From Bacteroidales bacterium (GTDB taxonomy: Bacteria > Bacteroidota > Bacteroidia > Bacteroidales > UBA932), in assembly GCA_017445015.1 (NCBI GenBank), contig JAFSVL010000072.1, positions 1 to 38,301 of the forward strand: a stretch of DNA of 38,301 bases, given 5' to 3'. The notes under the pieces are model-generated. The model ran no database searches and was not told the origin of the DNA. It saw nothing but the letters and a program-made list of their open reading frames with translations. Numbering within the stretch: position 1 is the stretch's first letter; every line of letters begins with the position of its first letter. Shown here in pieces: positions 1-6,914 of the stretch. The position numbers and the translations under genes were made by a program.

Positions 1-18
1 ATTATTTATCAGAAAAGC

Positions 19-55
19 AATAGCTATCCGATTGAATTTCAAAAGGATAGCTATT
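19..55. terminator. Hairpin at the left edge, possible bidirectional terminator
   Basis: A perfect 11-bp inverted repeat (arms 19-29 and 45-55, AATAGCTATCC and its complement) encloses a 15-nt loop. T-rich sequence follows the right arm on the plus strand (56-64), and a shorter T stretch follows on the minus strand. It could terminate a plus-strand gene entering from the left of the window, or act as a second stop behind the tmRNA. No gene in the window needs it, so the role is inferred. Confidence 0.45.
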
Positions 56-94
56 TATTTTAAATGCCCAGCCTTTATCTGGAAGAATTTGTAC

Positions 95-139
95 AAAAAA
101 GAGGATGACCTCAAGTCCTAAGACTTTTTAGTCACCCCC
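95..139 (-). terminator. Intrinsic terminator of the tmRNA gene
   Basis: Read on the minus strand, a 9-bp outer stem (positions 131-139 with 101-109, two G-U pairs) encloses a small inner hairpin (AAGTC, loop, GACTT). It is followed by six T residues (complement of 95-100). It starts five bases past the mature 3' end of the tmRNA, the place and shape expected of a Rho-independent terminator. Confidence 0.8.
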
Positions 140-143
140 TTTG

Positions 144-538
144 TGGAGATGGGCGGAGTCGAACCGCCGTCCAAACAACGCAGCAAAAAGCTTTCTACAC
201 GCTTATTCCTCCTTTGATTGTCGGAGAACGGATGAGGAAGGACACCCTTGCCGTTCCCTTATCCCCTGATCTTGGCGGAGCGTGGGGGCGGCGGCTCCGT
301 GCGTCCGGTTTGAATGATACCCCTTGATCCGGTCATAACCGGCCTAAAGCCCGGAGGGATATACGCCAGTCCCGCAGCCTTGGCGGATCCGGTTAATGCT
401 CAATCTCCCTGAGATTAGCAAGCGTACGAATAGTTGTAGTTGCCAGTTAATGGCTTGAAGGCTGAGATTAACGGGCAAACCTCCGACGCCCGGCGTGCTT
501 ACCTTCCACCGTCGATGCTGTCAAAACCGAACATCCCC
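144..538 (-). ncRNA. ssrA: Transfer-messenger RNA (tmRNA)
   Basis: tmRNA rescues stalled ribosomes: it enters as an alanyl-tRNA mimic and then supplies a short reading frame that tags the unfinished protein. The 5' end (minus strand from 538) reads GGGGATG and pairs with CATCTCC at 145-151 to form the 7-bp acceptor stem, with one G-U pair. The first bases contain the typical GGTTTTGACAGC stretch, and the 3' end carries a T arm with GGTTCGACTCC. The discriminator base is at 144; the following bases are CAA, so CCA is not encoded and must be added by nucleotidyltransferase. Length is about 395 nt, normal for a one-piece tmRNA. The tag frame is at 415-444 and a terminator follows at 95-139. Confidence 0.95.
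415..444 (-). other. tmRNA tag-peptide reading frame (unusual C-terminus)
   Basis: The resume codon is read as GGC (442-444), with A at position -4 as in known tmRNAs. The encoded tag is GNYNYSYAC followed by TAA (415-417). The stop lies in a helix formed by the AATCTC and GAGATT stretches, as expected for helix H5. Tags known from Bacteroides end in NYALAA; here the last residues are Tyr-Ala-Cys. The frame choice rests on position, the nearby stop and the shared Gly start and Asn-Tyr core. An alternative frame would give a 16-residue tag and fits less well. Confidence 0.65.
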
Positions 539-632
539 GATAGATAGCAATGGCAAAGATGGCGCATTTTTTACATTTTTCCAAACCGGCGAAGAACTCC
601 GGGCTATGACGGGATTCATCAAGGGCTTCATT

Positions 633-815
633 TCAACGCAAAGCCTTGTAGATGCCGCATACATCGCCCAGCGTTCCGGATGCCCTTTTCAACAATTCGA
701 GCAATTCTTCCGCAGAATGCTCCGTCACCTGAACCTGGGCGGATTCAATTACAGCACCATCATGGATGCCTTTAACCACTTCAGCGGAGATTCGCCCTCC
801 ACGACATGGCGCTTC
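633..815 (-). pseudogene. Possible decayed protein-coding fragment
   Basis: Between the tmRNA and the hairpin pair, the minus strand holds a 60-codon open stretch without an ATG. It ends in an amphipathic-looking segment (VQVTEHSAEELLELLKR) that reads like real protein. The frame is closed upstream by TGA at 816-818; other frames on the same strand continue for some distance, as expected after a frameshift. I do not recognise a family. Either a small gene has lost its 5' end, or the frame is open by chance. Confidence 0.25.
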
Positions 816-892
816 TCACTCCCCGGGACTTCATCGCGGAACTAAAACGTTAGGCATCACTGGATAAACTCAATCTGAAAACTTTTTTGAAT

Positions 893-943
893 GGGGACCG
901 CAACCTGGAAGAAAAAGGCAGTTTTCTCTGGGGTTGCGGTCCC
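893..943. repeat. Intergenic hairpin 1 of a matched pair
   Basis: Arms 894-905 (GGGACCGCAACC) and 932-943 form a perfect 12-bp stem around a 26-nt loop. The loop itself can form a short GAAAA/TTTTC stem. Neither end has a long T run, so it is not a standard terminator. It pairs in design with the hairpin at 948-996 and may be one unit of a repetitive extragenic palindrome. Confidence 0.6.
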
Positions 944-947
944 TCGG

Positions 948-996
948 GGCCGGCAACCTCCTGAAAAATGGCCCAAAATGCCAGGGTTGCCGGACC
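948..996. repeat. Intergenic hairpin 2 of a matched pair
   Basis: Arms 950-958 (CCGGCAACC) and 985-993 form a perfect 9-bp stem, extended by GG/CC beyond a bulged A at 994. The loop is 26 nt, the same length as in the neighbouring hairpin, and its arms share the GGCAACC/GGTTGCC core. An internal TGGC/GCCA stem is possible. The two hairpins lie 4 nt apart, about 40 bp after the end of yggS. Confidence 0.6.
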
Positions 997-1032
997 TGAC
1001 GACAAAAAACCGGCTCCCGCAGCTGATGGCCG

Positions 1033-1686
1033 TCAGGCGCGTTCGCCGAAAATGGCGGTGCCGATACGCACGATGGTGGCGTCGTGCCTCAGGGCAATGC
1101 GCCAGTCGCCGGACATGCCGATCGACAATTCGCAAAAATCGGATAGTTCCGGGAACAGATCCCGCAGATAGGCGAAGAAATCAGCGATACGGCAGAAATC
1201 GGCATCGATGGTATCCTCTTCATCGGTATGTGATGCCATGCCCATCAGGCCGCAAAAGCGGATGAAGCGGAACGAATCCGCCCGGAAGAGCAGTTCCAGC
1301 ACCTCCTCCTCAGTAAAACCCTGCTTGGTTTTCTCCGCACCGATATGCAGTTCCAGCAACACCGGAATCACCTTGCCGTTCGCGGCACCCCAGCGGTTGA
1401 TTTCTTCCAGAAGATGTAGCGTATCGACGGACTCCACCAGGGAAGCATAAGGCAGGACCATCTTCAGCTTATTGGTCTGCAGATGGCCCAGGAAATGCCA
1501 TTCGATATCGGCGGGGAGGGTTTCCGCCTTGGCTTTCAGCTCCTGCGGGCGGTTTTCCCCAAAGACGCGATGGCCGGCGCCGTAGGCTTCCATGACCGCT
1601 TCGGCGGGGTGGAATTTGGAAACTGCCACCAGCTTGACGCGGGGCGGCAGTTCCTTTAAAATCGTATGCAGGGCTTCCGCAATCAT
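1033..1686 (-). CDS. yggS: YggS-family pyridoxal phosphate homeostasis protein
   Basis: This 217-aa cytoplasmic protein belongs to the YggS/PLPBP family, alanine-racemase-fold TIM barrels that bind PLP without known catalysis and keep B6 and amino-acid pools balanced. Visible marks are the PLP lysine in VAVSKFHP (about residue 24), the HFLGHLQTNK motif, and the LSIGMSGDW phosphate-binding segment near the C-terminus. Length is normal for the family. The frame is open further upstream, but the ATG at 1686 fits the family N-terminus and overlaps the yidC stop as ATGA, showing translational coupling. It is the last gene of the DUF349-yidC-yggS run. The symbol follows the E. coli gene. Confidence 0.93.
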   Translation of the reverse strand: MIAEALHTILKELPPRVKLVAVSKFHPAEAVMEAYGAGHRVFGENRPQELKAKAETLPADIEWHFLGHLQTNKLKMVLPYASLVESVDTLHLLEEINRWGAANGKVIPVLLELHIGAEKTKQGFTEEEVLELLFRADSFRFIRFCGLMGMASHTDEEDTIDADFCRIADFFAYLRDLFPELSDFCELSIGMSGDWRIALRHDATIVRIGTAIFGERA

Positions 1687-3539
1687 CTGCGGTTCCTGGC
1701 CTGCTGTTTCATCTGGGCCTGCTGCATCTTCTGGGCTTCTTCCAGCCGCTGCTGCCATTTGCTCTTAGGCAGCGGTTTCCCCTCTGAGGCCGCCACCTTG
1801 GCAAGCACATCCTCAGGATGGACGAAGAACTTCTTGATAATGAAGATTTCGACGATGGAAATCAGTTGCGAAAGCAGATAATAGTAACTGAGCGCCGCAG
1901 AGAGGCTGTTGCAGATGAAGAACATCATGATGGGCATCATCCATACGCTCATGAACTTCATGCTGGCGGCATTGGGATCGTTGCCCGCCGCCTGTACGGT
2001 GAGGCGCGAATAGAGCCACATGGTGGCCGCCATCAGCAGGGCAAAGAGCGACAGATGGTCTCCGATAAGCGGGATCCGCGTCCCGAAATCGACGATGGAA
2101 TCATAGGCGCTGAGGTCCTTGCACCACAGGAAAGACTGCTGCCTCAGTTCGATGGAAGCCGGGAAGAAGCGGAACATTGCCCAGAGGATCGGGAAGGTCA
2201 GCAGCGTGGGAAGGCATCCTCCCATCGGACTCACGCCGGCCCGCTTATAGAGGTCCATCGTGGCCTGCTGCTTCTTGAGCGCATCTTCCTGCTTAGGATA
2301 TTTTTCATTGATCTTCTCCATCAGCGGACGCAGGGCCTGCATCTTCGCCGATGAGGAAAACGACTTGTAGGTAAACGGCAGTACGACCAGTTTGATGACG
2401 AGGGTCATCAGCAGGATGATGATGCCGAAATTGGAAATGAAGCGGCTGAAGAAGTTGAACATCGGAATGATGGCGTAGCGGGTAAACCAACCCACGAGCC
2501 AGCCTCCGAGGGGAATGATCTTCTCATACTTCTGGTTGTAGGACTTCAGCGTCTGGAAGTGGTTGGGGCCGAAGTAGAACTCCAACGGGACATCCACCCG
2601 GCTGCCCCGGGCAAGGTCCAGCCGCATGTTTGCCGTGCATGCCATCAGATTGTGGCTGTCATCGTCCTGGTCAAAGAAGTGAACGTCCAGTTCCCCGGAG
2701 GAGAATTCCTGCGGAGCACGGACAATCGCCGAGAAGAACTGCTGCTGGAAGGCGAACCAGCTCAGGCGGGAGTCGATACGGCGGGAATGGCTGCGTCCGC
2801 GTCCCATCTCACCGGGTTTCTTGTCCCCGTCAAAGTACCAGTCCACCTTGGAATACTGGGACTCGTTCTTGAATCCCTTTTCCATTCTGGGGATGACGAC
2901 GGAGTAATCCAGGTCAAAAGAAGAGACATTGCGGGGAATGACGTCGTCCATATCCACAAACGCAAGGTTGGAAAGCAACTGGTAACTGTCGTTCCCGGCA
3001 AGGGTATAACGCTGCTCGATATATCCGCCTCCGTCAAAGGGCAGCCGCATCACGAGGGAATTGTCCGTATGCTCGGCGATGGCGAAGGTAAAATCCTTGG
3101 TGGCGATGTATTCTCCGGCATAAACCCTGGCGGAAAGCGCACTGCCGCCCTCGCGGAAGATAAACAGGGAGGTACTGTCGAAATTGCGGTAATTGAGAAT
3201 CTGCGCCGAGAGCGGCTGGGCACCGCGCGTCGTGAATTCCAGACGCAGCACGTCATTCTGCAGGACGACCACCGTATCGGGAAGGGAATGCGCCTGCTCC
3301 AGCATCGCATCCTTGTAAATCACCTGATGCCAGGCGGAGGGAGTATCCTGCCCCGCGACTGTCGTCACAGAGGCCGTATCCGCCGGAACGGGAGGCGGGA
3401 CCGGAGCATTGGCCAGCGCAATGCTGTCCTGCACGCGCTGCCATTCCATCTGTTTCTTCGCCTGTCCCGACTGATAAAAGGTAAAGCCGACCAGAATGAG
3501 ACCGATCAGCACAAAGCCGACAACCGAATTCTTATCCAT
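1683..3539 (-). CDS. yidC: Membrane protein insertase YidC
   Basis: YidC inserts and folds inner-membrane proteins, alone or with SecYEG. The 618-aa product has the Gram-negative layout: an N-terminal transmembrane anchor (about residues 5-21, preceded by MDKNS), a large periplasmic beta domain (about 60-340), and the conserved five-helix core (about 345-590) with the hydrophilic loop between its first helices. A basic, Gln-rich tail ends in RNRR. The first codons overlap the stop of the upstream DUF349 gene by one base (TAATG), and its own stop overlaps yggS. In many bacteria yidC sits with rnpA and rpmH; here it lies with DUF349 and yggS. Confidence 0.97.
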   Translation of the reverse strand: MDKNSVVGFVLIGLILVGFTFYQSGQAKKQMEWQRVQDSIALANAPVPPPVPADTASVTTVAGQDTPSAWHQVIYKDAMLEQAHSLPDTVVVLQNDVLRLEFTTRGAQPLSAQILNYRNFDSTSLFIFREGGSALSARVYAGEYIATKDFTFAIAEHTDNSLVMRLPFDGGGYIEQRYTLAGNDSYQLLSNLAFVDMDDVIPRNVSSFDLDYSVVIPRMEKGFKNESQYSKVDWYFDGDKKPGEMGRGRSHSRRIDSRLSWFAFQQQFFSAIVRAPQEFSSGELDVHFFDQDDDSHNLMACTANMRLDLARGSRVDVPLEFYFGPNHFQTLKSYNQKYEKIIPLGGWLVGWFTRYAIIPMFNFFSRFISNFGIIILLMTLVIKLVVLPFTYKSFSSSAKMQALRPLMEKINEKYPKQEDALKKQQATMDLYKRAGVSPMGGCLPTLLTFPILWAMFRFFPASIELRQQSFLWCKDLSAYDSIVDFGTRIPLIGDHLSLFALLMAATMWLYSRLTVQAAGNDPNAASMKFMSVWMMPIMMFFICNSLSAALSYYYLLSQLISIVEIFIIKKFFVHPEDVLAKVAASEGKPLPKSKWQQRLEEAQKMQQAQMKQQARNRR

Positions 3540-5059
3540 TACTGTTCTCCTCCCTCGGTTTCGTTCCTGCGGATCTGCTCTTCAAGTTTCTGAAGCTCCG
3601 CCTTCGCCTTGTCGATGCGTTCCTGCATCTGGGCGATAAGCGGGGATCCCTTCGACGAAAGAGAGAAAAAGCCGATATTGTTCTCGTAAGTTGCTATTTC
3701 CTGCTGCAGCGCCTTGAATTTGTCGTTCAAGACATCCTTGGGACTGCGGGCCGGGCGGGCGGGACGCTCTCCGCGGGCCGGCATCTTGGGACGGGCGGCT
3801 TCGCGGGCGGCATCCCGGGCGGCGAAGAATTCATCGCAGGCGGAACGGAAATTCTGCCACAGTTCATCAGATTTCTTGCGGGGGACAGCGCCGATTTCCT
3901 TCCACTGCCTTTGAAGGGCGATAAACTGGTCCGTCGCACTCTTCCAGTCCGTACTGGACTTCAGTTCGTGCGCCTTGTCCACCAGGGCCTGCTTGGCCTC
4001 CAGGTTTTCCCTGAGGCTGCCCTTAAAGGCATTGAAGTACGCCCGCTTGCGCGTAAAGAAAGCATCGCAGGCCGCGCGGAAACGCTCATAAATCTTCTGG
4101 TTTTCCTTCCGGGTCGCAAATCCGATACTACGCCATCTTGCCTGAATTTCAGCAATTTGGGCTGAAAGTTGATTCCATTCGGCAGAAGTGGTCACATCCA
4201 TCGCGGCGATGGCCTCCACCTCCTCGCAAAGCGCCGTCTTGGCCTCCAGATTCTTCGTCTGCTCTTCCTTTACGCCTTCGAAATGCGCCTGATACCTCTT
4301 GTTGATAACGGCGGTTGCCGCCCTAAAGCGGTTCCAGATATCCTCGCGCACCTCCTTGGCGACGGGACCGTATTCCTTCCACTGCTCATGCAGTTTCTGA
4401 AGTTCGTGGAACGCGGAAACGACATTTTCGTTTTCGGCGAGTTTTTCGGCTGCCTCACAAAAGGCCTCCTTGGCCTCCAGGTTCTTCTTGAAATCCAGGT
4501 CACGGAGGTCACGGTTGATCTTGACCATATCGTAGAATTTCTCGATGAAGAACTGGTAGGTATCGTTGATGTCGCGGAAACGGGTCACGGGGACGGGCCC
4601 GGCCTCGCGCCAGCGGTTCTGGATTTCACGCAGCGCCGGGAAGGAAGTGCTTACATCCTCCTGACCTTCCACCAAAGCTTTGAGGTCAGCGATGATGGCC
4701 AGTTTCTTTTCAAGGTTTTGCTCGCGTTCCTGCTCCTGCCTGCGGTTATACTCCGCACGCTCCTTTTTGTAATCCGCATACATCGCCTTGAAATTCTCTT
4801 CCACGCCTTCAAACGGCGTCTCCACCCCCTTGGGTGCGGCTTCGCGCATTTTCAGCAGCAGTTTATAAAATGCGGACTTGACCGCTTCCGCCTCCTTGGA
4901 GCGCATCATCGCATCCGCGGATGTACGCAGTTCCTGGAAAAAATCTGACAGCTCGGCCAGACTCTTGTCCGCCAGGTTCTGCGCTGCGGACTGCGGCTGG
5001 ACCTGAGGTTCCGACTGCTCAATTCGCTCGGTCTGAAATTCGATTTTGCTCTCTTCCAT
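3539..5059 (-). CDS. DUF349-repeat coiled-coil protein
   Basis: This 506-aa, highly charged and helical protein contains at least four clear DUF349 repeats of about 75 residues, each with a W-R/K-x-x-G signature (NRWREAGPVP, EQWKEYGPVA, ARWRSIGFAT, RQWKEIGAVP) and an NLEAK-type linker. No signal peptide or membrane segment is seen, so it is probably cytoplasmic. The C-terminal about 70 residues form another coiled coil. The start is ATG at 5059; the frame continues upstream, but that part lies in the promoter region. The molecular role of DUF349 proteins is not established. Here the gene heads the yidC-yggS run and is divergent from trmD. Confidence 0.9.
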   Translation of the reverse strand: MEESKIEFQTERIEQSEPQVQPQSAAQNLADKSLAELSDFFQELRTSADAMMRSKEAEAVKSAFYKLLLKMREAAPKGVETPFEGVEENFKAMYADYKKERAEYNRRQEQEREQNLEKKLAIIADLKALVEGQEDVSTSFPALREIQNRWREAGPVPVTRFRDINDTYQFFIEKFYDMVKINRDLRDLDFKKNLEAKEAFCEAAEKLAENENVVSAFHELQKLHEQWKEYGPVAKEVREDIWNRFRAATAVINKRYQAHFEGVKEEQTKNLEAKTALCEEVEAIAAMDVTTSAEWNQLSAQIAEIQARWRSIGFATRKENQKIYERFRAACDAFFTRKRAYFNAFKGSLRENLEAKQALVDKAHELKSSTDWKSATDQFIALQRQWKEIGAVPRKKSDELWQNFRSACDEFFAARDAAREAARPKMPARGERPARPARSPKDVLNDKFKALQQEIATYENNIGFFSLSSKGSPLIAQMQERIDKAKAELQKLEEQIRRNETEGGEQ

Positions 5060-5083
5060 ATCAAGTAAATAAGTTATAGTCCA

Positions 5084-5121
5084 CAAATATATTAATTTTC
5101 TGGGAGATTTTGGTAATTTTG
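5084..5121. promoter_or_regulatory. Divergent promoters for the DUF349 operon and trmD
   Basis: On the minus strand TATATTTG (complement of 5084-5091) fits the Bacteroidota -7 box TAnnTTTG and lies about 25 bp before the DUF349 start. On the plus strand TAATTTTG (5114-5121) does the same for trmD, 20 bp before its ATG. Clear -33 TTTG boxes are missing on both sides, so these are calls on the -7 box only. Confidence 0.5.
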
Positions 5122-5141
5122 CCCTCAAATCTGAAAAAGGA

Positions 5142-5831
5142 ATGAGAATCGATATTTTAAGCGTCGTCCCGGAACTGCTTGAAAGCCCGCTCTCCCACTC
5201 CATCGTGGGCCGTGCGGTGAAGAAGGGCATCGTCGATATCCAGGTCCATCATCTCCGGAAATATGGCATAGGGCCGCGCAGGAACGTTGATGACTACAGT
5301 TACGGCGGCGATGCCGGCATGGTGATGAGGGTGGAACCGGTGTTCCGGATGATTGAAGAGCTCCGGACAGAACGCGGGTATGACGAGGTCATCTACCTCT
5401 CCCCCGACGGGGAAATCCTCACCCAGGCCATCGCCAACGAATTGTCCCTCAAACAGAACCTGATCCTGCTCTGCGGGCATTACAAGGGCATCGACCACCG
5501 CATCCGGGAACACCTCGTCACCCGGGAAATCTCCGTGGGGGATTACGTCGTGAGCGGCGGGGAGATTCCCGCGGCGCTGCTGACGGATGCGATTGTCCGG
5601 CTGCTTCCGGGCGCGCTGACGGACGAGACTTCCGCACTGAGCGACTCATTCCAGGACAACCTCCTTTCCCCGCCCGTCTATACCCGGCCGGCCGAATTCA
5701 ACGGATGGAAAGTTCCCGACGTCCTGTTGAGCGGAAACCCTAAGAGCATCCGGGAATGGCAGGACGAGCAGGCGCTCGAAAGGACGCGCAGGCTGCGCCC
5801 GGGGCTGCTTTTTGACGGAGAAAAGGCTTAG
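5142..5831 (+). CDS. trmD: tRNA (guanine-N1-)-methyltransferase TrmD
   Basis: TrmD methylates N1 of G37 in tRNAs that read CNN codons, using S-adenosylmethionine, and so prevents +1 frameshifting. The 229-aa product shows the SPOUT trefoil-knot signatures: [33 protein letters not shown] and [14 protein letters not shown], followed by the C-terminal helical part with [19 protein letters not shown]. Length and start ([13 protein letters not shown]) are normal for the family. In many bacteria trmD lies with rpsP, rimM and rplS; here it stands alone with its own promoter and is followed by a small-RNA-like unit. Confidence 0.97.
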   Translation: MRIDILSVVPELLESPLSHSIVGRAVKKGIVDIQVHHLRKYGIGPRRNVDDYSYGGDAGMVMRVEPVFRMIEELRTERGYDEVIYLSPDGEILTQAIANELSLKQNLILLCGHYKGIDHRIREHLVTREISVGDYVVSGGEIPAALLTDAIVRLLPGALTDETSALSDSFQDNLLSPPVYTRPAEFNGWKVPDVLLSGNPKSIREWQDEQALERTRRLRPGLLFDGEKA

Positions 5832-5886
5832 TTAGTAAAATATTTTAAAAACAAAAAATATTTTTTTAACATTTTTCCGAAAAATA

Positions 5887-5917
5887 CTTGCAGATTTAAA
5901 AAAAAGCCGTACCTTTG
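5887..5917 (+). promoter_or_regulatory. Bacteroidota-type promoter after trmD
   Basis: TTG (5888-5890) lies 19 bp before TACCTTTG (5910-5917), the same -7 box and spacing as the rpsF promoter in this window. Transcription should start near 5923. No reading frame with a start codon follows before the terminator at 6016-6053, so the promoter appears to drive a short non-coding RNA. Confidence 0.75.
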
Positions 5918-5922
5918 CTCCC

Positions 5923-6050
5923 AGAAAAAGAACAACAACTCTACCTTACTTCTGTAAGGGCTTCTAACCAACAATAATTAACCTTCTCATAAGGTAATAT
6001 ACTACTAACTAATCACCGACGCCCGCTGCGACAGCGGGCGTCGGCCAATT
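5923..6050 (+). ncRNA. Candidate small RNA between trmD and a convergent gene
   Basis: A strong promoter (5888-5917) and a perfect GC-rich hairpin (6016-6044) bound a transcript of about 125 nt. It contains no ATG reading frame and no plus-strand gene follows. Inside lie two small hairpins, CCTTAC-TTCT-GTAAGG (5944-5959) and ACCTT-CTCAT-AAGGT (5981-5995), separated by A/C-rich single strand. This layout resembles the published Bacteroidales-1 RNA motif (promoter and terminator define its ends), but I cannot confirm membership by eye. Confidence 0.55.
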
Positions 6051-6053
6051 TTA
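6016..6053 (+). terminator. Terminator of the candidate small RNA
   Basis: CCGACGCCCGCTG (6016-6028) and its exact complement (6032-6044) form a 13-bp stem with a 3-nt loop. A weak T stretch (CCAATTTTA) follows. A further short hairpin lies just downstream at 6053-6069. Confidence 0.7.
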
Positions 6054-6110
6054 GGGGGCCCTGCCCCCTTACCCGCTCGCGGTCCGCTCGCTACCCCTGC
6101 GGCTCCCGAC

Positions 6111-6914
6111 CTACCGACATCGCGCTGCGCGCTCCGTCCCGGTCTCCGCCGGGCGTTCTGAGGAACGCCTTTTTAGCCGGACCTCGAAGAGCAGGGGCCA
6201 GTTTTTGCCGGTCAGATAGATTTTCCCGTCCGGGGAAAGGGCGATGCCGTTCAGGACATCCGTGTCCGGAGTACGGAGCGAAGGGTCGAGCAGGCCGCTG
6301 CAATCCACCAGGCCTTCCACCCTGCCGCTGCCGGGATGGATGATGGCGATGACATCAGAAGTATAGAGATTCGCCCAGATACGGCCGTCAATCCACTCCA
6401 GTTCATTGAGCAGGCGAAGCGGTTTCCCGTCCAGCGTCACCCGGAGCGTTTTCCGCACCTTGAAATCGCCGTCCATAAAATAGAGGCGGCTGCTTCCATC
6501 GCTGGCAATGAGCGAGCGCCCGTCGGTCGTAAGCCCCCAGCCTTCGCGCGGATAACGGACGGTGCGCAGGTAACGCAGGGAATCGGCGTCATAGACAAAA
6601 GCCTTCTTGTTGGTCCAGGTCAGGATATAGAGTTTGCCGTCCAGCATGACGGAGCCCTCGACAAAGTACTGCGCGTCAAAATTGAAGCGGCGGAGCGGCT
6701 TCCCGCTTGCAAGTTCCACCTCCCGGAAAGAAGACGCACCGTATTCGCCGGTACTTTCATACAGCACGCCATGATGAAAAAAAAGCCCCTGGGTGTACGC
6801 TCCGGTATCGTGAGGATAGGTACGGACGACCTCCACACCGTACCGGCGCACCTTTCCGCTTCCGCAGGCGGCAAGCAGCAGGGAAAAAACCAGCAGGAGG
6901 AAAAGTCTTTTCAT
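6111..6914 (-). CDS. Glutamine cyclotransferase-like lipoprotein
   Basis: This 267-aa protein resembles the bacterial and plant-type glutaminyl-peptide cyclotransferases, five-bladed beta-propellers that convert N-terminal Gln to pyroglutamate. Matching segments are the opening VVRTYPHDTGAYTQGLFF, the YESTGEYGASS stretch and the closing DVLNGIALSPDGKIYLTGKNWP. A lipoprotein signal (LLLAAC, Cys17) places it in the envelope. The family usually ends soon after this last motif; here about 20 Arg/Ser/Glu-rich residues follow. They are encoded by a GC-rich stretch that also forms a plus-strand terminator, so the original stop may have been lost. Its ATG overlaps the stop of the amidohydrolase gene by one base (TGATG). 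Confidence 0.85.
   Translation of the reverse strand: MKRLFLLLVFSLLLAACGSGKVRRYGVEVVRTYPHDTGAYTQGLFFHHGVLYESTGEYGASSFREVELASGKPLRRFNFDAQYFVEGSVMLDGKLYILTWTNKKAFVYDADSLRYLRTVRYPREGWGLTTDGRSLIASDGSSRLYFMDGDFKVRKTLRVTLDGKPLRLLNELEWIDGRIWANLYTSDVIAIIHPGSGRVEGLVDCSGLLDPSLRTPDTDVLNGIALSPDGKIYLTGKNWPLLFEVRLKRRSSERPAETGTERAARCR
6152..6174 (+). terminator. Plus-strand intrinsic terminator inside the 3' end of the convergent gene
   Basis: GGCGTTC (6152-6158) and GAACGCC (6163-6169, loop TGAG) form a perfect 7-bp stem followed by five T residues (6170-6174). It is oriented to stop transcription coming from trmD or the small-RNA promoter. It lies within the last codons of the minus-strand cyclotransferase-like gene. 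Confidence 0.65.

Noticed and set aside
144-160. tmRNA 3' end as an integration site of a mobile element
   Set aside because: tmRNA genes are common attachment sites, but only 143 bp beyond the 3' end are visible, with no direct repeat of the tmRNA end and no integrase gene.
495-845. 116-codon plus-strand frame
   Set aside because: Its first third lies antisense in the tmRNA 5' domain and the rest shows no recognisable protein features; more likely a chance frame.
891-1265. Plus-strand frame of 124 codons starting in the twin hairpins
   Set aside because: It covers the hairpins and the antisense strand of yggS; composition is Arg/Pro-rich as expected of a shadow frame.
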